Positions 21,035-33,619 are shown, counted from the stretch's first letter. The stretch: 64,000 nucleotides of DNA from Dastarcus helophoroides (GCA_028583605.1 CM053332.1:12574442-12638441); one strand, 5' to 3'. Notes: a model not told the origin generated them from the letters alone. Numbers and translations: made by a program.

Positions 21035-23005
21035 CCAGGGTAGAAGCCTTCAAAGACGATAAAAAGTGAAAAAACAATTATAGTAGGATAAAACCTATTA
21101 GAAAAGGAAGATAATGCAACAAATATGAAAGGAAGAATAAATTACGGGCGATTTAAGGTCGGGAAGGGGTAGGGGTGAGTTTTTAAGGGTAAAAAACGGT
21201 TTATCTCGATTTCTGGCAAAACTACAAATCCTATGAAAAAAAGCTAAAAGGCAAAGTTGTAGGTAATAAGAAGATCTACAACTTTTGTATCTACACTTTT
21301 TTAACATAACCTCAAAATTCACGTGAAAAATTCAAAAAACCAGATTTATGGTTTTTTATTATTATCTTTTACAAAAAAAATTATTTTTTCACGAAATTTG
21401 GTGAAAACTTACCTTTTTATATTCTAAAGACACTGTACTTTTTTTGATTTAAAATATTTATTTTTTTACCTTATTTTGACTCAATATCGAAAAAGCACCA
21501 TAATTTTCAATCGAAAAATCTCACGTTAAAATTTTAGCTTTTTCAAAAAACTCTGTGGGCTTTTAGTTCGTTGAAATGTCTACTTTCTGATGGGGTAAAA
21601 AAAACATACGTTACTATGGTAAATCTTCTAAGAAAATTCAAAAAAACGAAAAGTACTCCAATTCGAATTTTTTTTTATCTTTATGTACAATTTTGAGCTA
21701 TTTGTTAAAATTTATACTTTAATTACTCGAAAAAAGATTCTATTTTACATTGATAGACAAAAAATTGTAAATCGAAATATACTCCTATAATTAACAACCA
21801 AATAAGTTAATAAAGTTAATATTTAATAAGACATCTACAATATTTCGAGGAAGTTGTAGAATCGTCTTTAAATTATATGCGTAAATGCCTATTTATTGCT
21901 ATTTTAAGGTTATACTTATATACCTGAGTGATTTACGGAAAATTTTGGCCCATCAAAAGGAATTTTAGAGAGAAGTGGGGAAGGACTTCGAAGATCTAGT
22001 AGAATCGGAAAAGTGTGCTGAATCTAACGATGAAGAAATACCATCAAAGAGACAAAAACTGATGGATAAGTGATTAAAATTGAAGACAATGTTTTGATAA
22101 ATAAAAAGATTAATTTTCTATGACATAAATGTAATGAGAATTTAAAAAATAAACTTTTTTTTACTGAAAACAATAGCTACAGTCATATTTTTTAGATAAA
22201 ATGCCCTTAAAATAATCCAATCTTTAACATTTAAAACAACTATGTTTTTTGCAATCTTTATGTTTTTTGGATTTGTAATTTTTTTGTTTATCAATGTAAA
22301 ATGAAATCTTACGTTTTTCGAGTAATTAAAGTATAAATTTTAACAAATACGCTCAAAATTGTACATAAAGATAAAAAAAATTTCGAATTGGAGTACTTTT
22401 CGTTTTTTTTTAATTTTCTTAGAAGATTTACTATAGTAATGTATATATTTTTTTACATCATCAGAAAGTAGACCTTTTAACGAACAAAAAGCCCACCGAG
22501 TTTTTTGAAAAAGCTAAAATTTTAACGTGAGATTTTTCGATTGAAAATTAGGGTGCTTTATCGATATTGAGTCAAAATAAGGTGAAAAAATAAATATTTT
22601 AAATCAAAAAAATTACAGTGTCTTTAGGATATAAAAAGGTAAGTTTTCACCAAATTTCGTGAAAAAATAAATTTTTTGTAAAAGATAAAAATAAAAAACC
22701 ATAAACCTGGTTTTTTGAATTTTTCACGTGAATTTTGAGATTATGTTAAAAAAGTGTAGATACAAAAGTTGTAGATCTTCTTATTACCTACAACTTTGCC
22801 ATTTAACTTTTTTCCATAAGATTTGTAGTTTTGCCATAAATCGAGATAAACCGTTTTTTACCCTTAAAATCTCACTCCCTACCCCTTCCCGACCTCAGAT
22901 CGCCCGTAATTTATTTTTCCTTTCATTTTTGTTGCATTATTTTCCTTTTCCGATAGGTTTCATTCTACTATAATTTTTTTTGGCTTCAAAAATTATCTAC
23001 CTTGG
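21035..23005. mobile_element. Long foldback element, about 1.97 kb with roughly 740-bp inverted arms
   Basis: The left arm is about 21035-21778 and the right arm about 22274-23005. They are reverse complements with scattered substitutions; ends are CCAGGGTAGA and (complement) CCAAGGTAGA. Both arms can be read as the same conceptual peptide (KKCRYKSCRSSYYLQLC), which is a by-product of the inverted repeat and not evidence of a gene. The roughly 495-bp spacer holds a short coding-like tail (21972-22073). Long arms around a small core recall non-autonomous Polinton-like or foldback transposons, but I could not identify the superfamily or target duplication. Confidence 0.75.
21972..22073 (+). pseudogene. 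Short acidic/basic ORF tail in the foldback core
   Basis: This 34-codon segment after a stop at 21966 ends in TGA. It reads EVGKDFEDLVESEKCAESND then EEIPSKRQKLMDK, a composition like the C-terminus of a nuclear protein (acidic run, then a KRQK basic patch). It is the only coding-like segment inside the element and may be what remains of its parent's enzyme. No family assignment. Confidence 0.35.
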
Positions 23006-23780
23006 ACTATTAGAAGTTTCCTTATCATCAAAAGTTCGAAATTTCGTCTTTATTTTCAAAATTCTTTTATTTTTGGAATGTTCTTTCAAAAATTGTTTTT
23101 TTTTTCGAAAGTTCACCATTTTTCTCAATTTTTCGAAATTCTGAATATTCTTTTTTTTTCCTATATATTTCGACTTTTTCAAATTACACTCTCCGGAAAT
23201 TTCAAATTCTATCTTATTTTCGACATTTCGACTTTTATCTCGAAATATTTTATGTTCCTAGAATTGTAGACTTTTTCCCCGAAATTGGCTCTTTTGAAAT
23301 TTTTACTTTTTCTAAATTCATTTATTTTCTCTAAATTTAGCCGGAATGTTAATAAGAAAGCAGCCATGTTGAGAAAATATTTTTGTATTAAGATAAAAAA
23401 TTGAATTTCTTTACTGACATTTAAATATTATGTTAACATTCAAATAAAAAATTAATATTTCGAAATTGCGATTTTTTTTAAATTCGGCTTTTTTTTAACA
23501 AAATTCGACCTTCGAAAATATTGTCCTTTTTCGATTTTTCGACAGTTTTCGAATTTTTCCAGAAGGAAATATGATTTTCTGAAAATTTTGACCTTTTCTC
23601 GAAACTAGAACTTTTTCTGAATTTGCTGTCCAAATGTCAAGCAAGATTGAAGCCTTGGAATTATGATTTGACATTTAAACAACTCGATAAAAATATGTCC
23701 GAAAAAAATTTGAAATTTCTAGGAAAAAATCTAAATTTGAAATTGGAACATTAAGAAAGACGTGGTAAGATGAATTGTAA
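23006..23780 (-). repeat. T-rich satellite-like tract
   Basis: Continuation of the T-rich words (TTTTTCGAAATTCTGAATATT, TTTCGACATTTCGACTTTT) on the far side of the foldback element. This suggests the element inserted into one pre-existing T-rich tract. Confidence 0.55.
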
Positions 23781-24860
23781 AAAAATTCGTTCGATAATGA
23801 CGATATGTATGTAGGCTTCCCATTTTTCAATTCCTTAGAACCACGCCCTCTGTCAATTTGTCATTCTTTACCTGCAACTAAATACATTAATAAAACAAAT
23901 GTTTAAAAAGGGAAAGTTATTGAATAGAATTACTGGTATAAAGGTATTGAATTGGTGTCTCGTCACACCTAAAAAAATTATCTTTAAAGTGATTAGGTAG
24001 AAGATAAACTCTTAAACATATATATCTTTAGAAATTCATCGTGAATTTGAGTTTCTTATTACTTGGTGGAACTAGACGTTAGAAGATTAATGTAAAATGG
24101 CACTTGAAACACTCAGCTTCTCCATAAAAAGATTTGAAATTTGTGTAAATACAAACACAAAGCACTTGTCTATGTCAATACCGTTGGTCGTCACTCAGAT
24201 GGGTTAAATATTTGTGTCTCTGCCTCTTTTTATGTGACCGGATATTTCAGCGATATCCGCATTTAAACAACGCACGGCAATAAAAACAACCGGTGGCAAT
24301 TTGAAAATACAATTCAGTTGGTAACCGTGTTCAATGTCCGTTGTTTTTACTGCGGTTAATTCAAAATTGTCATCAGCTGAAAATAATGCAGGAAAGAAGA
24401 CCAATAAAAAATTAAACTGCCTGGGTCAGGTGGCCTATTACTTATTATGACTAAGAATGATTTATCTTGTCAAACGAAATAACACATCAGAAAGTCACCA
24501 CTTCTTTTAGGCAACACAGCTTAAGGAAAATTCTTTAATGGGAATACCGAATCAGGAGTAAGGGTTATACATGTTAACAGAAATTATTCATTATTACGCC
24601 AAGGGGCCTGTGTAACAGATTGTTGGGGCCCCCGTGTTGCCAAAAAAACTTACTCCCATATTCACAGGACATTTTGGACGTCTAAAAAAAGGTTATTAGG
24701 GGTCCAAAAATTTCATTTCGTGTCCACAGTAATTTTGATGACTAAAAAAACAGGAAGTCACTCTTTTGGGGCCCCCTGTAGAGTTGTACATGTTTCACGC
24801 CCTTCAGCTGCATTCAGCTGAGTTTCATATACTACAGAATCGAACCTAAAAGTTTACGAT
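23781..24860. other. Noncoding intron sequence with GGGGCCCC-containing patch
   Basis: Mostly non-repetitive. A 24600-24785 patch has GGGGCC/GGGGCCCC words and repeated ACTAAAAAAA/CTAAAAAAAGG units. I see no gene. Confidence 0.4.
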
Positions 24861-25250
24861 GCATGAATTAAAATGTCGAAATTTTTAAAAACATAAAAAA
24901 TCTGTAAAGCATCGAATTTTGATTTAAAAAAAAAGTTGAAATTTCGAGCTAAAGTTCAAAATTTTGAAATAAAGTTCGATTTTTTGAATTAAAAGTTTAA
25001 TTCTTAATTTTGATGAAGAAAATCAAATCTTGTAAATAAATTGAACGAGATTATACGAATTCAAAAAAATGAAATTTCGAATAAATACGTTATATAAGTT
25101 TGAAAGAAAAAGGGATTTGAAAATAATTTTGAAAAAATTGTCGAACGTTAGGAAGGTCAAAATTTCCCCGAGGACGAATTTTAAGCAAAAAAGTAAAGTC
25201 AAACTTTCAAAAAAATAAATAATAAAGGACATAATGGTTCCTGTAGGAAA
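24861..25250 (+). repeat. A-rich satellite-like tract
   Basis: GTCGAAATTTTT, AAGTTCAAAATTTTGAAATA and similar words in the A-rich orientation. Confidence 0.5.
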
Positions 25251-25675
25251 TTCAGTAAATCAGCTATGACAAGAGAATTGGGAACGCACAACTTCTCAGT
25301 TACGTGAAATTAAAGAAAATGTTTCGCCACTACAACTTCCTACAAGTTTTTCAAGACATGAGGAAATACAGATAGCACGCCTAAGAATTGGACATACATA
25401 CCTCACATCTTCGTATTTAATTAATAACACACAAAGACCCATATGTTCCAATTGCCAAGAACATCTAACCATACGCCATATACTCATTGACTGTACGCTA
25501 CATGAAAACAAAAGGCACATATTAATATCCCCAATTCCCCCCTACGCTACGAAAATGTCTCAAAAACGATAAACCCACCCTAGAAAGAAATAAATTTACC
25601 AGGGACAAGAATTTACCAATGGCTAATAGCCACGCAGCTGATGCCGTCACGAAATTAAATAAATAAAAAAATAAC
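25251..25675 (+). pseudogene. 3' end of a Jockey/R1-like non-LTR retrotransposon
   Basis: The + frame from about 25270 to the stop at 25570-25572 reads QLREIKENVSPLQLP, SRHEEIQIARLRIGHTYLT, CSNCQEHLTIRHILIDC. This is the C-terminal end of a LINE ORF2: the W...LREIK and RLRIGHT motifs plus a C-x2-C-x7-H-x4-C knuckle, as in Jockey/R1/I-group elements. A decayed 3' end with AATTTACCAGGG... and an A/AAT-rich tail (25655-25675) follows. No RT domain is present, so the copy is strongly 5'-truncated, as usual for LINEs. A stop at 25267 closes the frame on the left. Confidence 0.85.
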
Positions 25676-25744
25676 GTTTTCCCCACAAAAGTGGCCACTT
25701 TTTAGCTCACAACTTATAACGTTATCTACACATACCCCTTGTAG

Positions 25745-26570
25745 GTGACAACCCGTTCTTATTGATTATTCGACACCAAGGGCTGTACTCTCCCGCATGA
25801 AAGTGGTTCCTGTCACATTTTCGCGAAGGAAAATGTCGACTTCCCGCAAGATATAAATCGAGTTACCAGCCGCTCCACCCCCCACATCTATCAATTGTAC
25901 ACTTACACATTTACGTACACCTACAGAGCAAAAAAAAAAGGACGATTTGATCATAAACCTAGAGCGCAGATCTGTCTTATGAAGGAATGTTTTAAAGCAA
26001 GGTTTAGACATTAAAAAATAAAAAAGATTGAGAAATCTAATTTAAAAAAAACTTCACCAAAACATTCTCGTGACACCACAACACCAGGATCATTGTTTAC
26101 GTGTCGGATAATCGAAAATTTAAATACAAATCTTGTTCCCTGAAACCAAGAAAAATTAAAAAAGAACAAAGGTTTCTCTAACGCGTTTTGATAGCCAAGC
26201 TATCATCTTCAGAAGAGAGAGATTCAGTATCTCTCTGAAGATAATAGCGGGTTAGAGGAACCTTTGTTGTGTTTTTTAATCTTTCTTCGTTTCAGGGGAC
26301 AAGATTTGTATTTTAATTTTTAAAGATAACCAAGAACCTGTCCGTTCCATCAAAATGGATAATCGGTATATTAGTAAAGGGGTGGCAGCAGAAACAATGG
26401 GATGGAGTAGCCATCAGGGCCATCAGGGGATAAACTTCCACGAAACGAAAACGTTATAATTCTTTGCAAATGACAACCCTTTCTTGTTAGGATTAGTATT
26501 ACCTACATCAAGGGCAGTACTCTTCCGCGTGTAAGAGATAGCTGCCACGTTCTCGTGAGAAATTATTCAA
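25745..26570 (+). repeat. Two diverged direct repeats (25745-25850 and 26468-26570)
   Basis: Both contain TGACAACCC(G/T)TTCTT, CATCAAGGGCAGTACTCT or CACCAAGGGCTGTACTCT, CCGC(G/A)TG, and TTCTCGTGAGAAA or TTTCGCGAAGGAAA in the same order. They look like fragments of one interspersed repeat. A hairpin retroposon (26115-26356) lies between them. Confidence 0.55.
26115..26356 (+). mobile_element. Hairpin retroposon copy, 9-bp TSD
   Basis: The left arm AAAATTTAAATACAAATC... pairs with the right arm ...GATTTGTATTTTAATTTTTA. The centre is AGAGAGAGATTCAGTATCTC and the 3' end CCTGTCCGTTCCATCAAAAT. Flanks are GGATAATCG at 26106-26114 and 26357-26365, exact. Confidence 0.85.
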
Positions 26571-28055
26571 TTGTCCTCCGAAATTTTTAAAAGATTCGAT
26601 GTTCCCTTTAACAAAAGAGTAACTTTAATACACCACTCTGCGGAGATGTTCAATTTTAAAATGTTAAAATGTGCGTCACATGCTAGCGCACCTTTATACC
26701 AGAAAGATTTTTACTATAAAAAAAGCAAAACCGAAAACGTAGGAGCTACAAGACTTTACCCTTCTAATGGCTACGTCTGTATAAATTTAAAGCTCTCGAA
26801 CTAATTGAGACTTTATTAGCGAAATTTAGATTTTTTCTTGAAATTTTGATTAAGAATCCAAAATTTCTATAAAGTCAAAATCCCTTGATTAAAAAGGGAA
26901 TATTAGAGGAAAAATCAAATCGTAAGCTTAAATTGAAGTTTTTTAGAAAAAATTAAGATTTTGGAAAGTGGGGAAATTAGGTATCTCATAAAAATTCTCT
27001 AAATTCCCTTTTCCTAAAACTTCGTTTAAAATTTGTATAAAAAACTTACAAATTTTCAAGTTGAAAACACAGAATATTGAGAAAAGTAGTAAAGAAATAA
27101 GCCAAAAGAAACGTCCTGCAAAGGTCGATATTTGATGGAAAAATTTCTTGAATATTTGAGTGAATGTTAAAAACCATCAAAAAGCGAAGGTCGAACAGAA
27201 AAAAAAACGAATTTATTAAATAGTTTACATAAAAATATTGAAATGATTAAAAGTGAATTAAAATTATATTTTTGTACTCTTATCTGTAATTTTGATTCTA
27301 TGAGTATGATCACTAACATTTTCATCTCTATTGTAAACGTGAAATTATATTGTTACCCAGATCTGTGTATTTCCACTTTAATTAATTGAGATTTACGTTA
27401 GCAAATAAAATTGATGTTGGATATTAAATTTCGCTGCACGTAATAAACTGTTACAACAAAAACGCAGAATGCAACATGCTATTAAATATCATAACATTAA
27501 TTCCCACCGATTTCACATCCTATAGGATTACATCTGCGGATTACGCAAAATTTCAGTATATACAATCATAAAAATATGATATACATTTTATTCAGTTGTA
27601 AAATTTCAACACCATTCGTTTAAATTTGATGGATAATTATTAATGACGCAAACAAAGCTAATTGAGAGTAAAAAGTTACCAATAGTAAATAATTTGCCTA
27701 GACGATATCTGGATTGAATTAAAACCTTTGTGAATTTTTACTAAACTTGAATACCCCAGAGTCCAGAGTGTAGATGAATGATTCATGATCTTCATGCATT
27801 AAGAATCATGTCAGTGACCCAAGTTTTCTCACTCTAATAATAATAATGTCAACAGCAAACTAAGTCAGGTGTTAATGTCTAGATTTCCCTTTTTGTATGT
27901 TCACGAAAGGTCATTAAGTGATACGAAAATTTGCGTACAATTTTTAAATCGACTATTTTGAATATTTCAACGACAATCACACCTTATGCTTTGCTTTTAT
28001 AAAAGCGGAACTGCAACTTATTCAATATTTTTTAGAATTTTTTTGTTGTTGTTGT
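26571..28055. other. Noncoding intron sequence; A/T-rich words at 26815-27210
   Basis: A 77-codon open frame at 26571-26804 has no recognisable motif. 26815-27210 is diffuse satellite-like. 27211-28055 is non-repetitive. Confidence 0.4.
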
Positions 28056-28215
28056 TGGAACGGGCTGGTCCTTGGTTGATTATCCTCAAAAATTGAAATA
28101 CAAATCTTATCCTCTGAAACCAAGAAAGATTAAAAAAAAAGTTGCTCTAACGCGTTTCGATAGCAATGCTGTCATCTTCAGAGAGATACTCACAATTATT
28201 ACCTTTAAAAGCCGT
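28056..28215 (-). mobile_element. Solo arm of the hairpin retroposon
   Basis: It runs GGAACGGGCTGGTCCTTGG, AAATTGAAATACAAATCTTA, GAAACCAAGAAAGATT, GCTCTAACGCGTTTCGATAGC and TGTCATCTTCAGAGAGATAC. The second arm is missing. The conserved end is at the left, hence minus orientation. Confidence 0.75.
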
Positions 28216-28304
28216 GCCGGATTAGAGCGTTAGTTAGAGTACCCATAGGTCGTGTGCATCAAATTTTTTAAGTCTCCCCAATTTTTTAAAATGACTCACA
28301 ACTT

Positions 28305-28690
28305 ATTCATGTAAAGGTAATTTATAACTGACGACATACTAGAATATTAGATATTTCGAAGTCTCGAACGTATATAATAACGAATCTTGTTAACAAGTTC
28401 AACGGGAAGGAGCTTGTTCATGAATTACAAAAGTTGATGTACAAATCTTGTCCCCTGAAATCAAGAAAAAAAAAGCATCTCTCTAAAGAGCTTAGCTATC
28501 GAAACGCGTTGGAGCAAGCGTTGTTGTTTTTTTTTTAATTTTTCATGGTTTTAAGGGACAAGATTTATACATCAACTTTTGTATTTCACGAACAAGCCCC
28601 TTCTCGTTGGACCTGTTAACAAAATTCGTTATTATGCTTTTGAGACTTTAAGATACCGAATATTCTAGTATATCGTCAGTTGTAAATGAA
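28305..28690. mobile_element. Variant hairpin element with longer arms
   Basis: The outer arms pair TTATAACTGACGACATACTA (28321) with TAGTATATCGTCAGTTGTAA (ending about 28686). Moving inward, AACGAATCTTGTTAACAAG pairs with CTGTTAACAAAATTCGTT, and TACAAATCTTGTCCCCTGAA with its complement near 28555. The inner part is the common arm. The outer part replaces the usual GGAACGGACTGGTCC segment with AAGGAGCTTGTTC...GAACAAGCCCCTT, so this is a second subfamily. Its central hammerhead-like core is damaged (CTCTAAAGAGCTTAG). Confidence 0.75.
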
Positions 28691-28699
28691 AGACCTCTT

Positions 28700-29645
28700 T
28701 CTCTCGAAATTTCGTCTTGAAATTCAGGTTTTTTTTATACAATTTTAAATTTTCACTTTTTCCCTCAAAATTCTTCTTTACTTCTTTACTTAAAAATCAT
28801 TCTAAATTTTAACTTTTTTTTAAACATATTCAGTGGAAACGTAAAGAGTGTACTCCTTTTTAAAATTTAGTTAATATAATTCGTTTTATACAATTCGTTC
28901 AAAATTTTATAAACTCGTATTTTAGTAAATCATATTTTTCAAAAAAATTCGAAATTTTCAGGGAAATGCGAATGTTTTAAAAGTTTCGAAAAAAAAGACA
29001 AAATTTTCAAAAAAGATCAAAATTTCAAAAGTTGGTTTTGAAAAAAAGGGCGAACTTTTCAAAAAGAAATATTAAACTTTTGATAAAAGGTTGAAATTTT
29101 GCAAAAAGTCAAGATTTTGAAATGGCCGAACTTTTCAGAAAAATTTTAATTCTGGAAAAGGTCGAAAATTTCGACAATCGAAATTTTGAGAAATTGAAAT
29201 AATTCAAAAAGTCGAAATATTAAAAAAAGGTCGAAATTTAAAAAAAAGTCATAATTATGGCAGTCTTCAAAAAAAAAATCAAATCAATCAAATTTACAGA
29301 AAAATTCAAAATTTTGAAAAAAAAAGTCTCGAAATTTTGTAGAAAGGTCGAAATTTGTCGAAATTTTCCGAAAATTATCAATTTTTGGATGTCAACATTT
29401 CTTTAAAAAAATTTTAAATTTTTCAAGAAAATTAGAATTTTTTAGAAGAAGAAGGAGTCGAAAGTTTCAAAAAAAGTTGAATTTTTGAAAAAAGATCGAA
29501 GTTTTGGAAAAAAGTAGTTTTCTATTTTAGAAAAAGTTGAAATTTTATAAAAAGTTGAAATTTTGCAAAAGTCAAAATTCTTGAAAAGGTCGAGATTTTC
29601 AAAAAACAGAAATTTTCGGGATTAAATTTTTCTGACCCCGGCATT
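28700..29645. repeat. Satellite-like tract switching from T-rich to A-rich
   Basis: 28700-28870 is T-rich. 28940-29640 is A-rich with GTCGAAATTTT, AAAAAGTTGAAATTTT and similar words. Confidence 0.55.
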
Positions 29646-31799
29646 TTAAATAAATGTAAAATAGACTGCACAGGGTGAAACGTTCAGTGCCAGTGCTCTC
29701 AATGAAATAAAACTTTTTTTATTTTTAACTAAAATGTTTGGTTATTGACGTGTTATTTCCCAGATCATATTTTCGTTGTTTTAATTACAATGTTCCTATT
29801 AACTTGGTTTCATTTACTTAATAGAAATGTGACGACTTGTTAATAATGTTTTTAAATAAATACTTTTTGCGTTTTGTTACCTACTGACTAGGGAGTTACA
29901 TGAAAGTCATCGGTTTATGCTCAGAGAATTTTGTTAATTTTCACAGTTTATTTCCATAGTTGGTTACATACTTAAAAGTTTTTTCAATTTACAAAACTTT
30001 AAAGAGATCTCGAAAAAGAATTTTACATGACTAGTTAGAAAAGCTGACTTCTAAAATTTTTCTCTCTTTTGTTCGTAACCCTCAATACCGAAATAATCCC
30101 GGGATCCCGGGATTGACAAAATATAATCCCGAAATCCCGGGATTAGAAATAATGACCGGGATCGAATTCCCTAGCTCTGTATCATAGTAAATAATGCCAA
30201 TGTGCGTCCCAGGCTCAGAAATTCTCTTGATGGGCCTGCTCCTGCAGCACTAATTACTTGTAGACATTCGACATACGTCTCGAATTTGTGGGTAGTTTGT
30301 TCGGATAGTTATCTTCCTAATAGCTTCCAGTAAACATCTACTAAACCATCTTGTAACTTCACAATTCGTTACAACACCCCTGCAAACTCGACATTTTTAT
30401 AAATGTAGAATTTGTTTTAAAAATTGAAGCGATTTCATTTAAAAATTGTGGACTGGTTCGTCTTGTCCACGAAAAAGTTTATAGTTCGTTCGTGAATTAC
30501 CTACAGTGTGCAGAAAAAGTCCTACTGGTTTTATTTGCTATATAAAGAAGACCGAATTAGGTCATACTGATTTTTTTTGTGTTACTTAAATTGCGCATTC
30601 CCAAAGCTAATTAAAAATCCCGTTTACAACTTGATATATTACAGAAGCTTTCTTCGGCTAGGTTCATTACATAGGTAACGAAGATGGTTATCATTCGTAC
30701 TTTTTTTAGAAGTAAGATATTCGCTGACGTTGAAGAATAATTAAAGGGAGGGGCACCATAGATTTGCGTTTAATTTTCTGTGATGGTTTGGGATTGCCAG
30801 CAGTGAAATTAATTTTCCACGGTTTATTATAAACTTAAGCGTTCAACTTGTTAATTGGTATAACAACCGTCCCGAGAAAACTTGCTGCCACAAAGGTTGA
30901 ACTAAATTTAAAATATAAATTGTAACAAATTGGCTAGCGTCTATTCCACTCGATCTTGATGCAAATCCTAACATATAGTCTGTTATTAATGCCAATAAAC
31001 TACTATGTAAGTCTTGAAGAGAGTTTGTTAACTCATTATTATTAGCTCGGTTAATTGAAAAACTTGTAGTTGCATTTTATGGAATTTAATTACGATCTAG
31101 TTGTTGCAGCAGATGTTTTTTAATTCATAAGAAATGTCTCACATTAGGAAACAAGCTAACTGTAACTTGGCGTTGAGAAATTTCGATCGCTATTTATCCT
31201 TTTGTTTCAGGTGTATTATATAACGGAATAAGGGCAGTTCTTTTTGTTTTTACAAATAATGTACTTATCCTTTTTGTGGAATAGCTTTCGTAAATTCTAT
31301 TCTAAGTTCAATAACAAAATATAGCGATAGCGAATGTCCATTTAGCTAGAGTCTGTAAGAAGTAAATAATCTTAAAAATTATGGTTGCTTTAGCTACAAT
31401 TTCCTAGGTAGTTTACAGGTCACGATATATGAGAATAATCGTCGTAAATTATTAGATGTGCGCGGCATTTCAAAGGAAAAAAATCATTCGGAGAAGATAT
31501 CAGATTGAAAAAATCCACTATACTCCAAGAAATATGCAAGTCACGGAAAACCTTTTAGATTTACAATTATGGCTAAAAGAATAGGATGTCTTACGTTCTT
31601 GGTTAATCTCCTGTTCGCGCAGTCATCGTATTGTAAAGATATTGCGAAACCTTGATATTTAAAGAATTGCGTCTAGAGAATAGTGTCCTATCATGAGCAT
31701 TTGCATGATTCCTGATGTCATTTTTTTTAATTTACAGGACAACTCGGTGTTATTAATTTTAAATCACGTATTTGCAAGATTTAATAAAGATAAAATCGA
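29646..31799. other. Noncoding intron sequence with CCCGGG palindromes
   Basis: Mostly unique AT-rich sequence. 30095-30114 is the exact 20-bp palindrome AATCCCGGGATCCCGGGATT, and 30125-30144 is a one-sided variant (AATCCCGAAATCCCGGGATT). A third GACCGGGATCG follows at about 30152. Confidence 0.5.
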
Positions 31800-31990
31800 A
31801 ACCTTTTAAAACGTGAACAAATCAATCCATAATTCCTCCCTAACCGGGCGCTCCTGGTTTGCAAAGGTCACGACAAATATGCTTTCGTTTTACCACCAGA
31901 TGCACATGATAAAGTCGACTACCAGTCAACTGATTTGCAAACATTTTTACGTATTATTTTGTCATAACATTTATATTTTTATACACTTAA
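31800..31990 (+). repeat. Dispersed repeat, left part (also at 51345-51550)
   Basis: CTAACCGGGCGCTCC, TTTGCAAAGGTCACGA, AGATGCACATGATA and ATTTTTACGTATTATTT correspond in order to CTAACAGGACGCTCC, TTCGCAAACCATGA, AGGTGCACTTATG and ATTTTTACATATTATTT near 51.4 kb. Diverged copies of an unidentified interspersed element. Confidence 0.55.
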
Positions 31991-32115
31991 AAGTAGGCCG
32001 GTCACCGTGAATTTCATGGTCCGACGCCGCTATCCTCTAGCCAAATTCCAGTTTATTTTCTTTTCCCCTCATTTCATTTGTTTTTGATGTTGGATTGGTA
32101 TCAATTTTGGCGCCC

Positions 32116-32321
32116 AACCCCCCTGAAACCAAGAAAGATTAAAAAAAACGACTAAGGTTGCTCTAACGCGTTTCGGACAACCAAGCTATCATCGTCAGAG
32201 AGATACCAGTATCTCTCTAAAGATGAACCTTTGTTGTGTTCTTAATTCTTTCTTGGTTTCAGGGGACAGGATTTGCATTTCAATTTTTGAAGATAATCAA
32301 GGTTCCACCAAAATAGCATGC
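32116..32321 (+). mobile_element. Hairpin retroposon copy, 18-19 bp TSD
   Basis: It starts already inside the arm (AACCCCCCTGAAACCAAG), passes through TCTAACGCGTTTCGGACAAC and the complementary arm, and ends AAGGTTCCACCAAAATAGC. Flanks are GGTATCAATTTTGGCGCCC (32097-32115) and GGTATCAATTTGGCGCCC (32322-32339), identical apart from one T. This is the longest duplication in the family, beside one of its shortest left ends. Confidence 0.88.
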
Positions 32322-32559
32322 GGTATCAATTTGGCGCCCGATGGGGGGTCGAAGTGCATCTAGGACATAAGGGTCGACAAACTTTTAAACCCAATGAGCC
32401 AGCCGCAATAAAAAAAAATGATTTCGTAAATTTCAAATAGCCACAAATTTCTATTTCTGATTTTACATTTTATTTCAAGAATAAATCACATAAATCGGAC
32501 AAAATATGGGACAGAAAGAGCCCCCTCTCTCTCTCATATAGTGAAACAAAAATATATTC

Positions 32560-33606
32560 AACCCAAAAGACCTTTTATTTCTCGAAATTTAAGATTATTT
32601 CTTATTTCTCAAAATTTAGACCTTTACTTCAAAATTTGCCTGTTTTTAGCAATTTCGACTTTTTAACTCTTTATATTAGTCTTTTTTTAATATCTATTTT
32701 GTTCCTAAAATTAAACTTTTACCTCAAGTCATCCTTTCTTCTTAAAACTCGATAATTTGTAAAAATGTTTACTTTTTTCTAATTCGACTTACTGGAAGAT
32801 TCGACTTATTTCTCAAACAGGCATCTTTTGCCGCTTTTAATAAAAAAAATTAAAGTAATTGGAGATATTAAGTATAATAGTTTTTAAATATTTCGACCTT
32901 TTTTTCAACGTTTTTCGAAATTTAGATCTATTCTCAAATTTCACTTTTTTTCCAAAATTAGTTTTTCGACTTTGTTCTAAATTGCGGCTTTTTTCTAGAA
33001 CTTTCTACATTCTTTTTAAAATTCGTTCTTTTACCAAATTTCGGCGTTCTCCCCAAAATTGACTCTACTAAATATTTCAACTTTTATTTATTTTCAATTA
33101 TCAGTTTTTCTGTTTATGTTTCTCTTGTTAGTTTCAGAATCGAATTTCTATGTTTGCATTTTTAATTTTTCAAAAATTTCACTTTAATCTCGAAATTTTA
33201 AAATCATATTTTCTGTAGATCCCTATTTTTTTTTTACTTTAATTTCCGAATCAATTTCGATGTTTTAAATTTTCTGTATAAAATATAGATTTATTTCAAA
33301 GCTTTTAGTTTCATTTTGAAGTACCGGGTTTGTACTTTGAATTTTTACTTTGCTTCTCAAAACTTCAGATTATATTCATGAATGATGGAACTTTTTCTTA
33401 AAATTTCGAAATAATAAGTCTTTTTGTATGTATTTCCATTTTATTTAATTTTTTTGTAAATATCGTGTTGCTTTCGAAATTTAGATTTTTTATATATATA
33501 CCGTAGCATTTCTATAACAAGAGTTACGAAAAGTATTTTAAATAATAAAAAATTAAATTTTCAGAGAGCCGTACTTTCTGTAAGCCCCATTGGACTAGAA
33601 TTTTGA
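32560..33606 (-). repeat. T-rich satellite-like tract
   Basis: TTTCTCGAAATTT, TTTTTCGACTTTGTTC and TCAAAATTTC words in the T-rich orientation, running up to the target duplication of the hammerhead element. Confidence 0.55.
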
Positions 33607-33619
33607 CAGAATACTCGAA

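Noticed and set aside
21098..22973. Two matching open frames (MNFE-MLKKCRYKSCRSS type) on opposite strands
   Set aside because: They are the same sequence in the two arms of the foldback element; inverted repeat explains the match without a gene.
26571..26804. 77-codon open frame
   Set aside because: No family resemblance, no splice or promoter context, and length is not unusual in AT-rich intron.
28470..28520. Hammerhead-like core in the variant hairpin element
   Set aside because: The CUGANGA core is lost (CTCTAAAGAGCTT), so it cannot be called a ribozyme.
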